From the NCBI GenBank assembly GCA_027943245.1, contig JANDJZ010000129.1:28930-92929 (forward strand): a DNA stretch of 64,000 nt. Reading direction: 5' to 3'. The translations under genes were made by a program, and so were the position numbers. Source of the stretch: Acanthamoeba sp. SK_2022b. Lineage: Eukaryota > Discosea > Longamoebia > Acanthamoebidae. Positions 51,658 through 62,564 of the stretch are shown one piece after another. Positions within the stretch are counted from its first letter, which is position 1, and each line of letters begins with the position of its first letter. The notes under the pieces are model-generated. The model made no database searches, was not told the DNA's origin, and saw only the letters and a program-made list of their open reading frames with translations.

Positions 51658-52650
51658 TTATTTAACAAACTGAGACAGGTTGTCTTTATCTACGCCGACG
51701 TAAGGAATACGCACGACTTTATTTTCGATTTTATATTGGGTGCCTTCGGTGGCCGGTTTGCCCGCCGCCAGGTTCTTCGCCAGCTCGAAGGTGGCTTTCG
51801 CCTGGTTGTCGGCGTCGTTCAGCACCGTGCCCGCCATCGCGCCGGATTTCACCAGCGCCAGCGCTTCAGGCAACGCATCGACGCCAAACACCGGGATACT
51901 GGTCTTGTTATGCGCTTTCAGCGCTTCCACCGCGCCCATCGCCATGGCGTCGTTGTTGGCGATCACCACTTCGATCTTGTTGGCGTTCGGGCCGGAGAGC
52001 CAGGCGTCCATCTTGTCCTTCGCCTGCGCGGTATCCCACATCGCGGTATCCATCTGCAGCTGCTGGGTCTTGATGCCTTTTTCGTTCAGCGTTTTCACCA
52101 CGTAGGTGGTGCGCGCTTCGGCATCCGGGTGGCCCGGTTCGCCCTTCAGCAACACATACTGGATCTGACCGTCTTTGTTCAGATCCCAGGCCGGATTGGC
52201 TTTCCAGTGTTTGGCGATCAGCTCGCCCTGGATCACGCCGGATTCTTTGGAATCGGTGCCGACGTAATACGCCTTGTCGTAGCTGTCCAACGCCTTGCGG
52301 GAAGGTTCTTTGTTGTAGAACACCACCGGGATATCGTTTGCGCGCGCCTTATCGATAACCACCGGCGCCGCGGCCGGGTCGACCAGGTTGATCGCCAGCG
52401 CTTTCACGCCCTTGGCCAGCAGCACGTCGATCTGATCGTTCTGCTTGGACTGGTCGTTCTGCGAGTCATTCATCAGCAGGGTGACGTCCGGTGAAGCCTT
52501 GGCGTCTTTCTCAATAGCCTTGCGCACCACCGACATGAAGTTGTCGTCGTACTTGTAAATCGTGACGCCAATACGGGTGTCAGCATGGGCTGCGGCGCCA
52601 AACATCATGGCTGCGGCCAGGGCGGCCAGGGTGAAAACCTTCTTATTCAT
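51658..52650 (-). CDS. mglB: Galactose/glucose-binding periplasmic protein
   Basis: High-affinity periplasmic receptor for galactose and glucose, used by MglAC and by the chemoreceptor Trg. It has 330 residues (E. coli 332). A Sec signal peptide (about 1-23, [14 protein letters not shown]) is followed by the mature start [20 protein letters not shown]. Calcium-loop-like [10 protein letters not shown] and hinge residues ([20 protein letters not shown]) are conserved. It is the first gene of the operon, behind CRP and GalR/GalS sites. Confidence 0.97.
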   Translation of the reverse strand: MNKKVFTLAALAAAMMFGAAAHADTRIGVTIYKYDDNFMSVVRKAIEKDAKASPDVTLLMNDSQNDQSKQNDQIDVLLAKGVKALAINLVDPAAAPVVIDKARANDIPVVFYNKEPSRKALDSYDKAYYVGTDSKESGVIQGELIAKHWKANPAWDLNKDGQIQYVLLKGEPGHPDAEARTTYVVKTLNEKGIKTQQLQMDTAMWDTAQAKDKMDAWLSGPNANKIEVVIANNDAMAMGAVEALKAHNKTSIPVFGVDALPEALALVKSGAMAGTVLNDADNQAKATFELAKNLAAGKPATEGTQYKIENKVVRIPYVGVDKDNLSQFVK

Positions 52651-52841
52651 TGTCAGTCTCCGGTTCTGTGTAGGGTATTACTCGTCTTTGAGCCAATGGT
52701 CACCGGCAGTGCGCACACCCCAGGCCAGGCGATTTCCACTCAACACCTGTCGTCCGTGGATCTTGTTATTTCCGAGAAATGCTGTGTCAGCGCGAGGTAA
52801 AGGTTGCAGCGGCAAGGGCCTTTGCGCCGGAAAACGCCTAG

Positions 52842-52847
52842 AGCATA
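52842..52847 (-). promoter_or_regulatory. -10 element candidate of the mgl promoter
   Basis: TATGCT on the minus strand, predicting transcription from about 52835. This puts the CRP site centre near -42.5, a class II position, with a leader of about 185 nt before mglB. Confidence 0.5.
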
Positions 52848-52869
52848 GACGGCGCGATGTTAATATTCT

Positions 52870-52885
52870 GTGAATTTTCTCACAG
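52870..52885 (-). promoter_or_regulatory. CRP site of the mgl operon
   Basis: TGTGA-N6-TCACA, a perfect core match to the CRP consensus, upstream of mglB and just past the galS stop. Catabolite activation of mglBAC is expected. Confidence 0.88.
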
Positions 52886-52887
52886 AT

Positions 52888-52903
52888 TGAAAACGGTTAC
52901 ACA
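52888..52903 (-). promoter_or_regulatory. GalR/GalS operator of the mgl operon
   Basis: On the minus strand GTGTAACCGTTTTCAA fits GTGTAANCGNTTACAC with mismatches only in the right half. It abuts the CRP site, as in E. coli, where GalS represses mgl. Confidence 0.82.
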
Positions 52904-52914
52904 AGATTAAATCG

Positions 52915-53952
52915 TCAGAGAGTGACCGTCGCCTCACTTTGCCAGGGGGCGACAGAATGGCGCCGTACCAGCGTCGGCATGAACAGATGAGCGGCCTGCG
53001 GCTCCGCCAAGCCCGCTGCGCCCTGCAACGCCAGCTCGGTCGCCAGCGTGGCCATCGAGACGATCGGATAGCGCACCGTAGTGAGCTTGGGGCTGGTGTA
53101 ACGCGCGATGGGGATGTCGTCGAAGCCGATCAGCGAGAAATGCTGCGGCACTGTGATACCGTTTTCTTTCAGCACCGCCATGGCGCCGGCGGCCATGGCG
53201 TCGTTGTAGGCGAACACCGCGCTCAGCTGCAGGTTACGCCCCAGCAGCTCCACCATCGCCGCCTCGCCGCCCTGCAGATCCGGCGAACCGTAGGCGCGCC
53301 AGTTGTCGGGCGTGGCCAGCCCGGCGGCGGCCATCGCCTGCGCATAGCCCTGCTGGCGCAGCGGCCCGTCTTCGATCGGGTGATTGGAGCCCAGATAACC
53401 GATGCGCCGATGGCCCTGCGACAGCAAAAGACGCATCGCCATTTCCGCGCCGCAGACGTTATCCAGCCCGACGCAGCGCGGCTCATAGCCGGGGATAATC
53501 CGGTTGATCAGCACCATGCCCGGCACCTGCTCCAGAAAGCCGATCAGCTCGGCGTCGCTCAGGGCTTTGGCATGGACAATCAGGGCATTACAGCGCTGGC
53601 GGATCAGCACTTCGATCGCGTGGCGCTCTTTGTCCGCCTGATGATAGCTGTTGCCGATCAGCAGGTATTTGTGGTGTTTCTGCGCCACCGTGTCTACCGC
53701 TTTCACCAGCGCGCCGAAGAACGGGTCGGAGACGTCCATCACCACCACGCCCAGGGTATCGCTGCTTTGGGTCGCCAGCGCCTGCGCGTTGGCGTTGGGG
53801 CGATAGCCCAGCTCCGCCACCGCCTGCAGCACCTGCTCACGCGTCTCCTTGCTGGTCAGCGCGCTGTGGTTCAGCACGCGGGAGACGGTCGCCACGGAGA
53901 CCCCGGCGCGTTTCGCCACGTCGCGAATGGTGATCGGATGAATTGGAGGCAT
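52915..53952 (-). CDS. galS: HTH-type regulator GalS (LacI family)
   Basis: Repressor of the mgl operon, relieved by galactose. It has 345 residues (E. coli 346). The N-terminal LacI helix-turn-helix is [20 protein letters not shown] (about 7-26) with hinge [12 protein letters not shown]. The sugar-binding core contains [40 protein letters not shown] and [20 protein letters not shown]. GalR is the alternative family name, but the position between yeiB and mglB identifies GalS. CRP and operator sites lie upstream of its start. Confidence 0.93.
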   Translation of the reverse strand: MPPIHPITIRDVAKRAGVSVATVSRVLNHSALTSKETREQVLQAVAELGYRPNANAQALATQSSDTLGVVVMDVSDPFFGALVKAVDTVAQKHHKYLLIGNSYHQADKERHAIEVLIRQRCNALIVHAKALSDAELIGFLEQVPGMVLINRIIPGYEPRCVGLDNVCGAEMAMRLLLSQGHRRIGYLGSNHPIEDGPLRQQGYAQAMAAAGLATPDNWRAYGSPDLQGGEAAMVELLGRNLQLSAVFAYNDAMAAGAMAVLKENGITVPQHFSLIGFDDIPIARYTSPKLTTVRYPIVSMATLATELALQGAAGLAEPQAAHLFMPTLVRRHSVAPWQSEATVTL

Positions 53953-53989
53953 GCGGGATCCTGAAATCGGGGTAGTGGCCGGTGGCGCT

Positions 53990-53995
53990 ATCCTA
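53990..53995 (-). promoter_or_regulatory. -10 element candidate of galS
   Basis: TAGGAT on the minus strand, predicting a start near 53983, which places the upstream CRP site at -41.5. Confidence 0.5.
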
Positions 53996-54016
53996 CCCCG
54001 ATTGGCCCGCTGCTCG

Positions 54017-54032
54017 CGTGAATTACGTCACA
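54017..54032 (-). promoter_or_regulatory. CRP site of galS
   Basis: CGTGA-N6-TCACA, 9 of 10 core bases, about 65 nt upstream of the galS ATG and at the class II distance from the -10 candidate. Confidence 0.8.
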
Positions 54033-54035
54033 GGA

Positions 54036-54051
54036 AAGAAAACGTTTACAT
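54036..54051 (-). promoter_or_regulatory. GalR/GalS operator of galS (autoregulation)
   Basis: On the minus strand ATGTAAACGTTTTCTT matches the central GTAANCGNTT of the GalR/GalS operator, immediately upstream of the CRP site. It implies GalS autoregulation. Confidence 0.72.
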
Positions 54052-54078
54052 ACATTTTTTTAACCTGCCGGCAGACGC

Positions 54079-55251
54079 TCACTTCAGCGCTTTGGGTTCC
54101 GCTGCGCCGGCGGCCAGCTGCGTCAGCTTGCGCCACAACCATTCCATCGGCCCCTGAGCGAAGTAACGCAGCCACAGTGCGGAAAACGCCAGGTTGGCCA
54201 GCCAGACCAGCGGCACGAACGCCAACAGCTGCAGCCGGTCGAACTGCGCATAGAGGCCGAAGCGATAAAACAGCGTGGTGCAGATCAGCGTTTGCAGCAG
54301 GTAATTGCTCAGCGCCATGCGCCCCACCAGGCTCAGCCAGTGGGCGATGCGCATGCGCGACAGCGCGGGCCAGAAACCGTAGCACAGCGCCAGATAGCCC
54401 ATCGCCTGCAGCGGGGCACCCAGCTCACGCGGCACCTGCAGCAGGAAACCGCTCCAGCGATAGTCCCAGTGGACCAGCCATTGCAGCGCCACCGCCGGCA
54501 GCTGGATCAGCACCGAAAGCGGCAGCAGCCACGCCGCCTGCCGCAGGTAATAACCGGAGGAATAACTGCCGCGCAGCCAGCCGCTGCGCATCAGCCCGGC
54601 GCCGAACAGCATCAGCCCCGCCAGCTCCCAGCCATACTGCGCGCCGATGGCCAACAGGCTGGACGAGAGCAGATCGGCGCGGCTGCGCCAGGCTTCGAAA
54701 CCGCCCTGCAGCTTCCAGAACTTCTCGTACTGCAGCTCCGCCACGCCCGGCTGCCAGAAGCTGCCCGGCTCACCGTGCGAAACGAAGCCGAGCAGCAGCA
54801 GCACCGCTACGCCGATCAGATAGAGCACCACGCCGGTTTTCAGCAGCTGGAAGGTTTCTTTGGCTTCGCGGATCATGCGCCAGCACACCAGGCCGATCAG
54901 CCCATAGGCCAGCAGAATATCGCCGTCCCACAGGAAGATGGCGTGCGCGAGGCCGAACAGCACCAGCCACGACAGCCGCGCGCGGATCCAGCTTTTGCCG
55001 CGCCGCAGCAGCATTTGCAGCCCGGCGCCGAACAACAGCGCGAACATCGCCAGGAACTTGGCCTGGGCGAAGAGATCGAGCAGCGCCCAGGTCCAGGCGT
55101 CGCGCGACGACGGCATGCCCAGATAGGCCGGGTTGAGATAGGCGGCCTTCGGCAAGCCGAAGGCGCTGATGTTCAGCAATAAAATGCCGAGAATGGCGAT
55201 GCCGCGCACGCAGTCCAGCGTGGCGATGCGCGGCAGAGGGTGACTGTTCAT
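54079..55251 (-). CDS. yeiB: YeiB, DUF418 membrane protein
   Basis: 390 residues (E. coli YeiB 385) with about ten membrane helices. The typical DUF418 start is RIATLDCVRGIAILGILLLN. Other family parts are WIRARLSWLVLFGLAHAIFL, YGLIGLVCWRMIREAKETF and, near the end, MALSNYLLQTLICTTLFYRF. Function is unknown; related proteins are thought to be transporters or acyltransferase-like. It lies between folE and galS as in E. coli, but a terminator sits just before its start. Confidence 0.88.
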   Translation of the reverse strand: MNSHPLPRIATLDCVRGIAILGILLLNISAFGLPKAAYLNPAYLGMPSSRDAWTWALLDLFAQAKFLAMFALLFGAGLQMLLRRGKSWIRARLSWLVLFGLAHAIFLWDGDILLAYGLIGLVCWRMIREAKETFQLLKTGVVLYLIGVAVLLLLGFVSHGEPGSFWQPGVAELQYEKFWKLQGGFEAWRSRADLLSSSLLAIGAQYGWELAGLMLFGAGLMRSGWLRGSYSSGYYLRQAAWLLPLSVLIQLPAVALQWLVHWDYRWSGFLLQVPRELGAPLQAMGYLALCYGFWPALSRMRIAHWLSLVGRMALSNYLLQTLICTTLFYRFGLYAQFDRLQLLAFVPLVWLANLAFSALWLRYFAQGPMEWLWRKLTQLAAGAAEPKALK

Positions 55252-55275
55252 TTTTTATCGCTGTCTTCCGCTCAT

Positions 55276-55298
55276 GAAAAAGGCGCCCGCAGGCGCCT
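55276..55298 (-). terminator. Rho-independent terminator of folE
   Basis: On the minus strand AGGCGCC / GGCGCCT with a 4-nt loop is followed by TTTTT. It lies 33 nt past the folE stop and only 25 nt before the yeiB ATG. Confidence 0.88.
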
Positions 55299-55330
55299 GT
55301 TGTCGTCGTGCGGGTCGCCCCGCAACGCCA

Positions 55331-55996
55331 TCACCCCTGGTGATGACGCACCGCGCGCAGGAACTCCTGGCGGGTATTCTGGCTGGACTTGAACAGCCCC
55401 CCCAACGAGGTGGTGGTGGTGGCGCTGGTCGCGTCGCGGATGCCGCGCGCCTTGACACAATAATGGACCGCATCGATCGATACCGCCACGTTATTGGTGC
55501 CGAGCAGCGTCTGCAGCGCCACCAGGATCTGCTGGGTCAGGCGCTCTTGCACCTGCGGACGCTGAGAGAAGAACTGCACGATGCGGTTGATCTTCGACAG
55601 GCCGATCACCGAGTCTTTCGGGATATAGGCCACGGTGGCCTTGCCGTCGATGGTCACGAAGTGGTGCTCGCAGGTGCTGGTCAGCGTGATATCGCGCACC
55701 GTCACCATCTCATCCACCTTCATTTTGTTCTCGATGACGGTGATTTTCGGGAAGTTGGCGTAGTCCAGCCCGGAGAAGATCTCGTCGACATACATTTTGG
55801 CGATGCGATGCGGCGTCTCCGCCAGGCTGTCGTCTGACAGATCGAGATTCAGCAGCTGCATGATTTCGGTCATGTGCTCTTTGATGCGACGCTTGCGCGT
55901 TTCGCGATCCAGCACTTCCCCGCGCAGCGGTGTCTCCAGACCACGCTCTTCCAGCGCCGCATGCACCAGCGCGGCTTCTTTACTTAATGATGTCAT
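55331..55996 (-). CDS. folE: GTP cyclohydrolase I
   Basis: First enzyme of tetrahydrofolate synthesis, converting GTP to dihydroneopterin triphosphate. It has 221 residues (E. coli 222). Zinc ligands Cys109 and His112 lie in [14 protein letters not shown] and Cys180 in [11 protein letters not shown]. Other conserved parts are [20 protein letters not shown] and [20 protein letters not shown]. No riboswitch-like structure was recognised upstream (55997-56240). Confidence 0.97.
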   Translation of the reverse strand: MTSLSKEAALVHAALEERGLETPLRGEVLDRETRKRRIKEHMTEIMQLLNLDLSDDSLAETPHRIAKMYVDEIFSGLDYANFPKITVIENKMKVDEMVTVRDITLTSTCEHHFVTIDGKATVAYIPKDSVIGLSKINRIVQFFSQRPQVQERLTQQILVALQTLLGTNNVAVSIDAVHYCVKARGIRDATSATTTTSLGGLFKSSQNTRQEFLRAVRHHQG

Positions 55997-56240
55997 GTAC
56001 TTGTTCTCCTGCGGACGGAACCCGCCGGCGGCCTGGTAGGGCGTGCGGCCGGCGAATTGCTTGCTCTCGTGACGGCAGGGTTTTCGTGATGGATAACGTG
56101 AACCCGGTCAAGATTTTGCCCCCACTGTAGATGAGAGCGCGGCGATTATCCAGTGATAGTGCTTCATCCGCAGGTGAAATATTCGCATTTAGCACAATCA
56201 GGCCGGCTGCGGGATCCCACGCTTTTTGTATGGATTTTAA

Positions 56241-57398
56241 TCAGCGCATCGCCGTTTTTTGCGCCAGCCGCCGCGCCGGGGTATTCACCACCAGCGTACC
56301 GGCCACCAACAGCGCCGCCACCGCCACGTACAACGCCGGCTCCAGCCGATGGGTCATGGCGGTCGACAGCGCCGACAGCATCGGCCCAACCAGCTGGCCG
56401 ATCGCATAACCGGTGGTCAGCAATCCGGCCATGTAACGCGCATGGCGCGGCGCCAGTTCACGGCCGTGCTGAAGGGCGAGCTGCACCACACAGAGAAAAC
56501 CGCCGCCGGTCAGCAACGCCCCGAGTGCCAGGCCGGCCACACCCGGCACCACTTCGGCGCTCAGTACGCCCAGCGCCTGTATCCACAGCGTGATCGCCAG
56601 CCGGCTCTGGGTGGTCAGCCTGTGGCGAGTCAAAATGCCGATAACGATCCCCAACACCGCCGCACCGCCGAACACCGGCCAGACGAACTGCGCGAACAGG
56701 CTACCGGGAAAACGTGCCGCCGCCATCTGCGACAAGAACGTCGCCGGCAGGATGTAGCCGAAACCGGCCAGGCTGTAGCTCCACACCAGGCGTTTGAGCG
56801 CCGGCGTCAGCAGCAGCGGCTCCGGGGCCACGTCCGGGCGATGCAGCTCGCCGCTGCGCGGCAGAAAGGCGCTAATTCCTCCGACCAACACCAGCGCCAG
56901 CCCGCCATACACCAGCCAGGCCTGCGCTGCCGTCAGCCCCAGCGTGTTGATGCCCACCGCCAGCATGCCGCTGAGGAAGATACCGGCGCCTGGCCCGGCG
57001 AACACCGCCGCGCTCAGCGCCGGCCGGCCGTAGTGCGCCAACAGCTCGTTGGTCCAGGCCGCCACCAGCACCATCGCCCAGCCGCTGGCCCAGCCGATGA
57101 CGAAGCGCAGCGCACCGTGCGTCCATTCATCCTGCGCCAGCGCCGACAGCAGCGTCAGCGCCATCGCGCCCCATACGCCCAACCACAGGCGCCGCTCGAC
57201 GTGGCGCGTGGTGCGCATCGCGTCGTAGGCGCCGCACAGGTAGCCCAAATAGTTGATCGCCGCCACCAGCCCGGCGCCGGTGAGGCTGAACTGGTGCTCC
57301 GCGATCATCAGCGGCACCTGGGGAGTGAAAGCGAAGCGGCCAATGCCCATCGCGACGATCAGCGCGGCAAAACCGCTCAAGGCAATACGTAAAGCCAT
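56241..57398 (-). CDS. YbfB/YjiJ-family MFS transporter
   Basis: 385 residues with about twelve helices. The start ALRIALSGFAALIVAMGIGR with FAFTPQVPLMIAEHQFSLTG and NYLGYLCGAYDAMR is diagnostic of the YbfB/YjiJ family, whose substrates are unknown. ATG 57398 is preferred; a TTG four codons earlier is an alternative. It is divergent from the LysR gene with 105 bp between, so the LysR protein may control it. Confidence 0.85.
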   Translation of the reverse strand: MALRIALSGFAALIVAMGIGRFAFTPQVPLMIAEHQFSLTGAGLVAAINYLGYLCGAYDAMRTTRHVERRLWLGVWGAMALTLLSALAQDEWTHGALRFVIGWASGWAMVLVAAWTNELLAHYGRPALSAAVFAGPGAGIFLSGMLAVGINTLGLTAAQAWLVYGGLALVLVGGISAFLPRSGELHRPDVAPEPLLLTPALKRLVWSYSLAGFGYILPATFLSQMAAARFPGSLFAQFVWPVFGGAAVLGIVIGILTRHRLTTQSRLAITLWIQALGVLSAEVVPGVAGLALGALLTGGGFLCVVQLALQHGRELAPRHARYMAGLLTTGYAIGQLVGPMLSALSTAMTHRLEPALYVAVAALLVAGTLVVNTPARRLAQKTAMR

Positions 57399-57503
57399 AC
57401 CGGCATCCAAAAGGTTAAAAGAAAGTTGCCAGTATCATGCCGCAGTATTAAACTCACAAAAACTGAATAATAGTTATCAAGTTCATCACGAAACGAGAAT
57501 ATT

Positions 57504-58424
57504 ATGGACCTGACCCAGCTTCGCATGTTCTGCTGCGTGGCGGAAACCGGCTCGGTCGCCCGCGCCGCCGAGCAGCTGCACCGCGTGCCGTCGAATTTGA
57601 CCACCCGGCTGCGCCAGCTTGAGCAGGAGCTGGGCGCCGATCTGTTTATCCGCGAAAAACAGCGCCTGCGCCTGTCGCCGATGGGCCATAACTTTCTGTG
57701 CTACGCCAACCGCATCCTGGCACTGAGCGATGAGGCGATGAGCATCACCCACGCCGGCGAACCGGCGGGCAACTTCGCCCTCGGCTCGATGGAGAGCACC
57801 GCCGCCACCCGCCTGCCCTCGCTGCTGGCGGCTTACCACCAGCGCTTCTCGCAGGTTTCGCTGTCGCTGACCACCGGCACCTCCGGCGAAATCGCCGATC
57901 GGGTGCGCGCCGGCACGCTGGCCGCGGCGCTGGTCGACGGCCCGGTACCCTATGACGAGCTGAACGGCTGCATCGCCTATCCTGAACATATGGTGGTGAT
58001 TTCCTGTCTCGATCACGCGCCGATCCACAGCGCCAAAGACGCCAATGGCGAAACGCTGTTCGCCTTTCGCGCCAGCTGCTCCTACCGCCTGCGGCTGGAG
58101 GCCTGGTTCAAGCGCGAAGGCGCGCGGCCGGGGCAAATTATGGAGATCCAGTCCTATCACGCCATGCTGGCCTGCGTCGCCAGCGGTGCCGGGCTGGCGA
58201 TGATCCCGCATTCGGTGCTGAGCCTGCTGCCGGGCCATGAGCGGGTTCGGGTTCATACCCTGCCGCCGGACGTGGCCGACACCGCCACCTGGTTGCTGTG
58301 GCGCCGCGACGCGTTCGGGCCGAACGTGCGCGCGCTGAAAGAGTTGATTATTGAACAGACGGAAACCGCCGCTGTTGATGAAAGCACCCCCAACGATTTA
58401 TCAGACGTTGTCGATATCGCCTGA
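57504..58424 (+). CDS. LysR-family transcriptional regulator, PtrR/YneJ-like
   Basis: 306 residues. The N-terminal winged HTH is MDLTQLRMFCCVAETGSVAR with AAEQLHRVPSNLTTRLRQLE (recognition helix). The C-terminal effector domain has GNFALGSMESTAATRLPSLL and SYHAMLACVASGAGLAMIPH, both closely resembling E. coli PtrR (YneJ), a regulator linked to putrescine use. It is divergent from the MFS gene, and frmA follows 27 bp downstream on the same strand, so it might also affect frmA. Confidence 0.86.
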   Translation: MDLTQLRMFCCVAETGSVARAAEQLHRVPSNLTTRLRQLEQELGADLFIREKQRLRLSPMGHNFLCYANRILALSDEAMSITHAGEPAGNFALGSMESTAATRLPSLLAAYHQRFSQVSLSLTTGTSGEIADRVRAGTLAAALVDGPVPYDELNGCIAYPEHMVVISCLDHAPIHSAKDANGETLFAFRASCSYRLRLEAWFKREGARPGQIMEIQSYHAMLACVASGAGLAMIPHSVLSLLPGHERVRVHTLPPDVADTATWLLWRRDAFGPNVRALKELIIEQTETAAVDESTPNDLSDVVDIA

Positions 58425-59579
<1,155 letters not shown>

Positions 59580-59593
59580 GCCAGGAGGCAGAG

Positions 59594-60436
59594 ATGACGT
59601 TGTCATTGGAACTTCTCGAAGAGCACCGCATGTTCGGCGGCTGGCAGCAGCGCTATCGCCACGCGGCGCAGAGCCTGAATTGCAACATGACATTCAGCAT
59701 CTACCTGCCGCCGCCGCGCGATGACAACCCGCCGCCGGTGCTGTACTGGCTGTCGGGGCTGACCTGCAACGACGAGAACTTCACGTTGAAAGCCGGCGCG
59801 CAGCGCATCGCCGCCGAGCTGGGCCTGGTGCTGGTGATGCCGGACACCAGCCCACGCGGCGACGAAGTGCCGAACGACGAAGGCTACGATCTGGGCCAGG
59901 GCGCCGGGTTCTACCTGAATGCCACCCAGGCGCCGTGGGATCGCCATTTCCGCATGTACGACTACATCAGCGCCGAACTGCCGGCGCTGATCGAACAGCA
60001 CTTCAGCGTCAGCGATCGTCAGTCGATCTTCGGCCACTCGATGGGCGGCCACGGCGCGCTGATGATGGCGTTTCGCAATCCGCAGCGCTTCCGCTCGGTA
60101 TCGGCGTTCGCGCCGATCGTGAACCCGTGCCAGGTGCCGTGGGGCCGCAAGGCGTTCACCGCCTATCTGGGCAGCGACGAAAGCCAGTGGCTGCAGTACG
60201 ACAGTTGCCATCTGCTGGCCAGCGGCGCGGAAAAAATGCCGGTCCTTATCGACCAGGGCGACGACGACCAGTTCCTGGCCGACCAGCTGCAGCCGGCGCG
60301 CTTGGCGGAGCTGGCGCGCCAGCGCGACTGGCCGCTGACGCTGCGCATTCAGCCGGGGTACGATCACAGCTACTTCACCATCGCCACCTTCGTGGAGGAT
60401 CACCTGCGCTTCCACGCCGAACACCTGTTCCGCTGA
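59594..60436 (+). CDS. fghA: S-formylglutathione hydrolase
   Basis: Hydrolyses S-formylglutathione to formate and glutathione, completing formaldehyde detoxification. It has 280 residues from ATG 59594, with AGGAGG just upstream; a much longer open frame upstream overlaps frmA and is not coding. The serine hydrolase elbow is GHSMGGHGA (Ser in GHSMG), the oxyanion region is [13 protein letters not shown], and the catalytic His is in GYDHSYF. Equivalent to E. coli YeiG/FrmB. Operon with frmA. Confidence 0.95.
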   Translation: MTLSLELLEEHRMFGGWQQRYRHAAQSLNCNMTFSIYLPPPRDDNPPPVLYWLSGLTCNDENFTLKAGAQRIAAELGLVLVMPDTSPRGDEVPNDEGYDLGQGAGFYLNATQAPWDRHFRMYDYISAELPALIEQHFSVSDRQSIFGHSMGGHGALMMAFRNPQRFRSVSAFAPIVNPCQVPWGRKAFTAYLGSDESQWLQYDSCHLLASGAEKMPVLIDQGDDDQFLADQLQPARLAELARQRDWPLTLRIQPGYDHSYFTIATFVEDHLRFHAEHLFR

Positions 60437-60437
60437 T

Positions 60438-60472
60438 AAAAAAATCCGGGCGGTTAACCGCCCGGATTTCTT
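60438..60472. terminator. Bidirectional terminator between fghA and the gsi operon
   Basis: 12-bp stem AAATCCGGGCGG / CCGCCCGGATTT with loop TTAA. On the minus strand seven T follow; on the plus strand TTTCTTC. It lies immediately downstream of both fghA and the tiny ORF behind gsiD. Confidence 0.92.
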
Positions 60473-60588
60473 CAAAAGCCATCAATCAGAAAATCGATGG
60501 CAGCTTTAATTTGATTCCTATGCTCATTGGCATTACCAACGGCCTTCCCAATCTGTGAAATACGTACGGCAGCCATCTCATGTGTCAT
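60472..60588 (-). CDS. Hypothetical 38-residue protein behind gsiD
   Basis: Short frame [20 protein letters not shown] continuing to a C-terminus IDFLIDGF, ending at the operon terminator. GAGG lies upstream of the ATG and the ATG overlaps the stop of the preceding tiny frame (ATGA), a translational coupling pattern. No family recognised. It could be a real small protein, or the 3' remnant of a larger decayed gene. Confidence 0.4.
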   Translation of the reverse strand: MTHEMAAVRISQIGKAVGNANEHRNQIKAAIDFLIDGF

Positions 60589-60677
60589 ACCCATTCCTCA
60601 TCCCTGTAATATACACCGGTCAAATCTTCATCAAAAGACTCTAAAACAGGGGTATGCCAATTCAGCGATACCCTCAC
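60585..60677 (-). CDS. Possible 30-residue ORF overlapping the gsiD stop
   Basis: A GTG overlapping the gsiD stop (GTGA) opens a frame [20 protein letters not shown] ending in [10 protein letters not shown]. The acidic and aromatic content looks protein-like, and its stop overlaps the next ATG. The ribosome binding site is poor (AAGGG adjacent to the GTG). Not recognised; it may be a gene fragment. Confidence 0.25.
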   Translation of the reverse strand: MRVSLNWHTPVLESFDEDLTGVYYRDEEWV

Positions 60678-61582
60678 CCCTTCAGTTTCGGATCGAGCGC
60701 ATCGCGCAATCCGTCCCCCAACAGGTTGAAGGCCAGCACGGTGATGAATATCGCCAGGCTGGGGAAGATCGCCACGTGCGGCGCGATCACCATATCGGCG
60801 CGCGCCTCGTTGAGCATCGCCCCCCACTCCGGCGTCGGCGGCTGGGCGCCCAGGCCCAGAAACGACAGGCTGGCGGCGGTGATGATCGAGGTGCCGATGC
60901 GCAGGGTGAAATAGACCACGATCGAAGACAGGGTGCCCGGCAGAATGTGCCGCAGGATGATGGTCCAGTCCGAGGCGCCGATGCTGCGCGCCGATTCGAT
61001 ATAGGTCAGGTGCTTCAGCACCAGCGTATTGCCGCGCACCAGGCGGGCGAAGGCCGGAATGCTGAAGATCGCCACCGCGACGATCACATTGGCCATGCCG
61101 CTGCCCATGATCGCCACCACGCCGATCGCCAGCAGAATGCCGGGAAACGCAAACAGCACGTCGCAGACGCGCATGGTGAGGCGATCCCACCAGCCCTCAT
61201 AGTAACCGGCCAGCAGCCCCAGCAGGGTGCCGATCGCCCCGCCCGCCAGCACCGAGAACACCCCGGCCGCCAGCGAAATACGCGTGCCCATCAGGATGCG
61301 GCTGAAGATATCGCGCCCGAGGGAATCCACGCCCAGCCAGTGCATCAGCGAAGGCCCTTCGTTCAGCCGGTCGTAATCGAAATAGTTTTCCGCATCGAAC
61401 GGTGCCAGATAAGGCGCCAGCAGCGCCGCCGCAATCAGCAGCAGCACCAACAGGCCGGCGACCAGCGCCGCCCGCTGGCGGCGAAAACGCCGCCAAAACT
61501 CGCCCCACGGCGTGCGTACCGCGTTGGGGTCGATAAGCGGCATCGCCTTCAGTGCGGCGTTGCGCCGCCAATGCTTAATCAT
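60674..61582 (-). CDS. gsiD: Glutathione ABC transporter permease GsiD
   Basis: Inner-membrane permease of 302 residues (E. coli 303) of the Dpp/Opp type for glutathione import. [20 protein letters not shown] leads into the first helix. Conserved parts are [20 protein letters not shown] with [50 protein letters not shown] (EAA loop) and [20 protein letters not shown]. It lies 9 bp after gsiC. Confidence 0.95.
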   Translation of the reverse strand: MIKHWRRNAALKAMPLIDPNAVRTPWGEFWRRFRRQRAALVAGLLVLLLIAAALLAPYLAPFDAENYFDYDRLNEGPSLMHWLGVDSLGRDIFSRILMGTRISLAAGVFSVLAGGAIGTLLGLLAGYYEGWWDRLTMRVCDVLFAFPGILLAIGVVAIMGSGMANVIVAVAIFSIPAFARLVRGNTLVLKHLTYIESARSIGASDWTIILRHILPGTLSSIVVYFTLRIGTSIITAASLSFLGLGAQPPTPEWGAMLNEARADMVIAPHVAIFPSLAIFITVLAFNLLGDGLRDALDPKLKG

Positions 61583-61591
61583 GCCGCGTCC

Positions 61592-62512
61592 TCATTGATA
61601 ACGAATCGCCGGGTTAATCGCCGCGTACAGCATATCCACCAGCAGGTTGATCAGGATGAACTCCAGCGAGAACAGCAGCACCTCAGCCTGGATCACCGGG
61701 TAATCGCGCATCTCCACCGAGTCCACCAGCAACCGCCCCAACCCCGGCCAGTTGAACACCTTCTCCACCACGATCGAACCGCCGAGCAGGAAGCCGAACT
61801 GCAGCCCCATCATGGTCACCACCGGGATCATCGCGTTGCGCAGGCCGTGTTTCATCACCACCACGCTTTCCCGCACGCCCTTGGCGCGCGCGGTGCGCAT
61901 GTAGTCCTCCTGCAGCACCTCGACGAACGAAGCGCGGGTGAAGCGCGCCATCACCGCCGCCACCGCCGCCCCCAGGGTGATCGAAGGCAGAATGTAGTGC
62001 CGCCAGCTGTCGGCGCCCACCGTCGGCAGCCACCCCAGCTCGACCGAGAACACCTGCATCAGCAGCATGCCGAGCGCAAAGGCCGGGAACGAGATCCCCG
62101 ACACCGCCAGCGTCATGCCGAGGCGATCCGGCCAGCGGTTGCGCCACACCGCCGACACCACGCCGATCGCCAGGCCGAACGCCACCGCCCACAGCATGCT
62201 GGTGACGGTCAGCCAGAAGGTCGGCATAAAGCGCGAGGCGATCTCTTCGCTCACCGGGCGTTTGGACACCATTGAGATGCCGAAGTCGCCCCGCAGCGCA
62301 TTGACGAAGAAGTGCGCGAACTGCTGCGGCAGCGGCTTATCCAGCCCCAAATCCTTGCGCACCAGCTGCACCACCGCCTCGTCGGCCTCCGGCCCCGCCG
62401 CCAGCCGCGCCGGATCGCCCGGCAACAGGTGGACGAACAGGAACACCAGCACCGCCACGATCAGCAGCGTCGGGATCAGGCCCAGCAGTCGTTTCAGAAA
62501 ATAATTGAGCAT
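61592..62512 (-). CDS. gsiC: Glutathione ABC transporter permease GsiC
   Basis: 306 residues, the same as E. coli GsiC, with six membrane helices. [20 protein letters not shown] is the usual N-terminal helix of DppB-like permeases. Conserved parts are [39 protein letters not shown] (EAA loop, then [20 protein letters not shown]) and [20 protein letters not shown]. It lies 52 bp after gsiB and pairs with GsiD. Confidence 0.95.
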   Translation of the reverse strand: MLNYFLKRLLGLIPTLLIVAVLVFLFVHLLPGDPARLAAGPEADEAVVQLVRKDLGLDKPLPQQFAHFFVNALRGDFGISMVSKRPVSEEIASRFMPTFWLTVTSMLWAVAFGLAIGVVSAVWRNRWPDRLGMTLAVSGISFPAFALGMLLMQVFSVELGWLPTVGADSWRHYILPSITLGAAVAAVMARFTRASFVEVLQEDYMRTARAKGVRESVVVMKHGLRNAMIPVVTMMGLQFGFLLGGSIVVEKVFNWPGLGRLLVDSVEMRDYPVIQAEVLLFSLEFILINLLVDMLYAAINPAIRYQ

Positions 62513-62564
62513 CTCATTCCTTCCCCCGCCCGCCGCCGCTTGGCCGCAGGCGGGGATGGGCGCC

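Noticed and set aside
53952..54051. Additional promoter for yeiB read-through into galS
   Set aside because: The CRP site, operator and -10 found here are oriented for galS only; nothing supports another unit.
55980..56195. 71-codon frame upstream of folE
   Set aside because: Covers the folE leader, shows no recognisable domain and no good ribosome binding site.
60527..62275. 582-codon frame on the plus strand
   Set aside because: Antisense to gsiD and gsiC, Arg/Gln/His-rich as expected for a shadow frame in GC-rich DNA.
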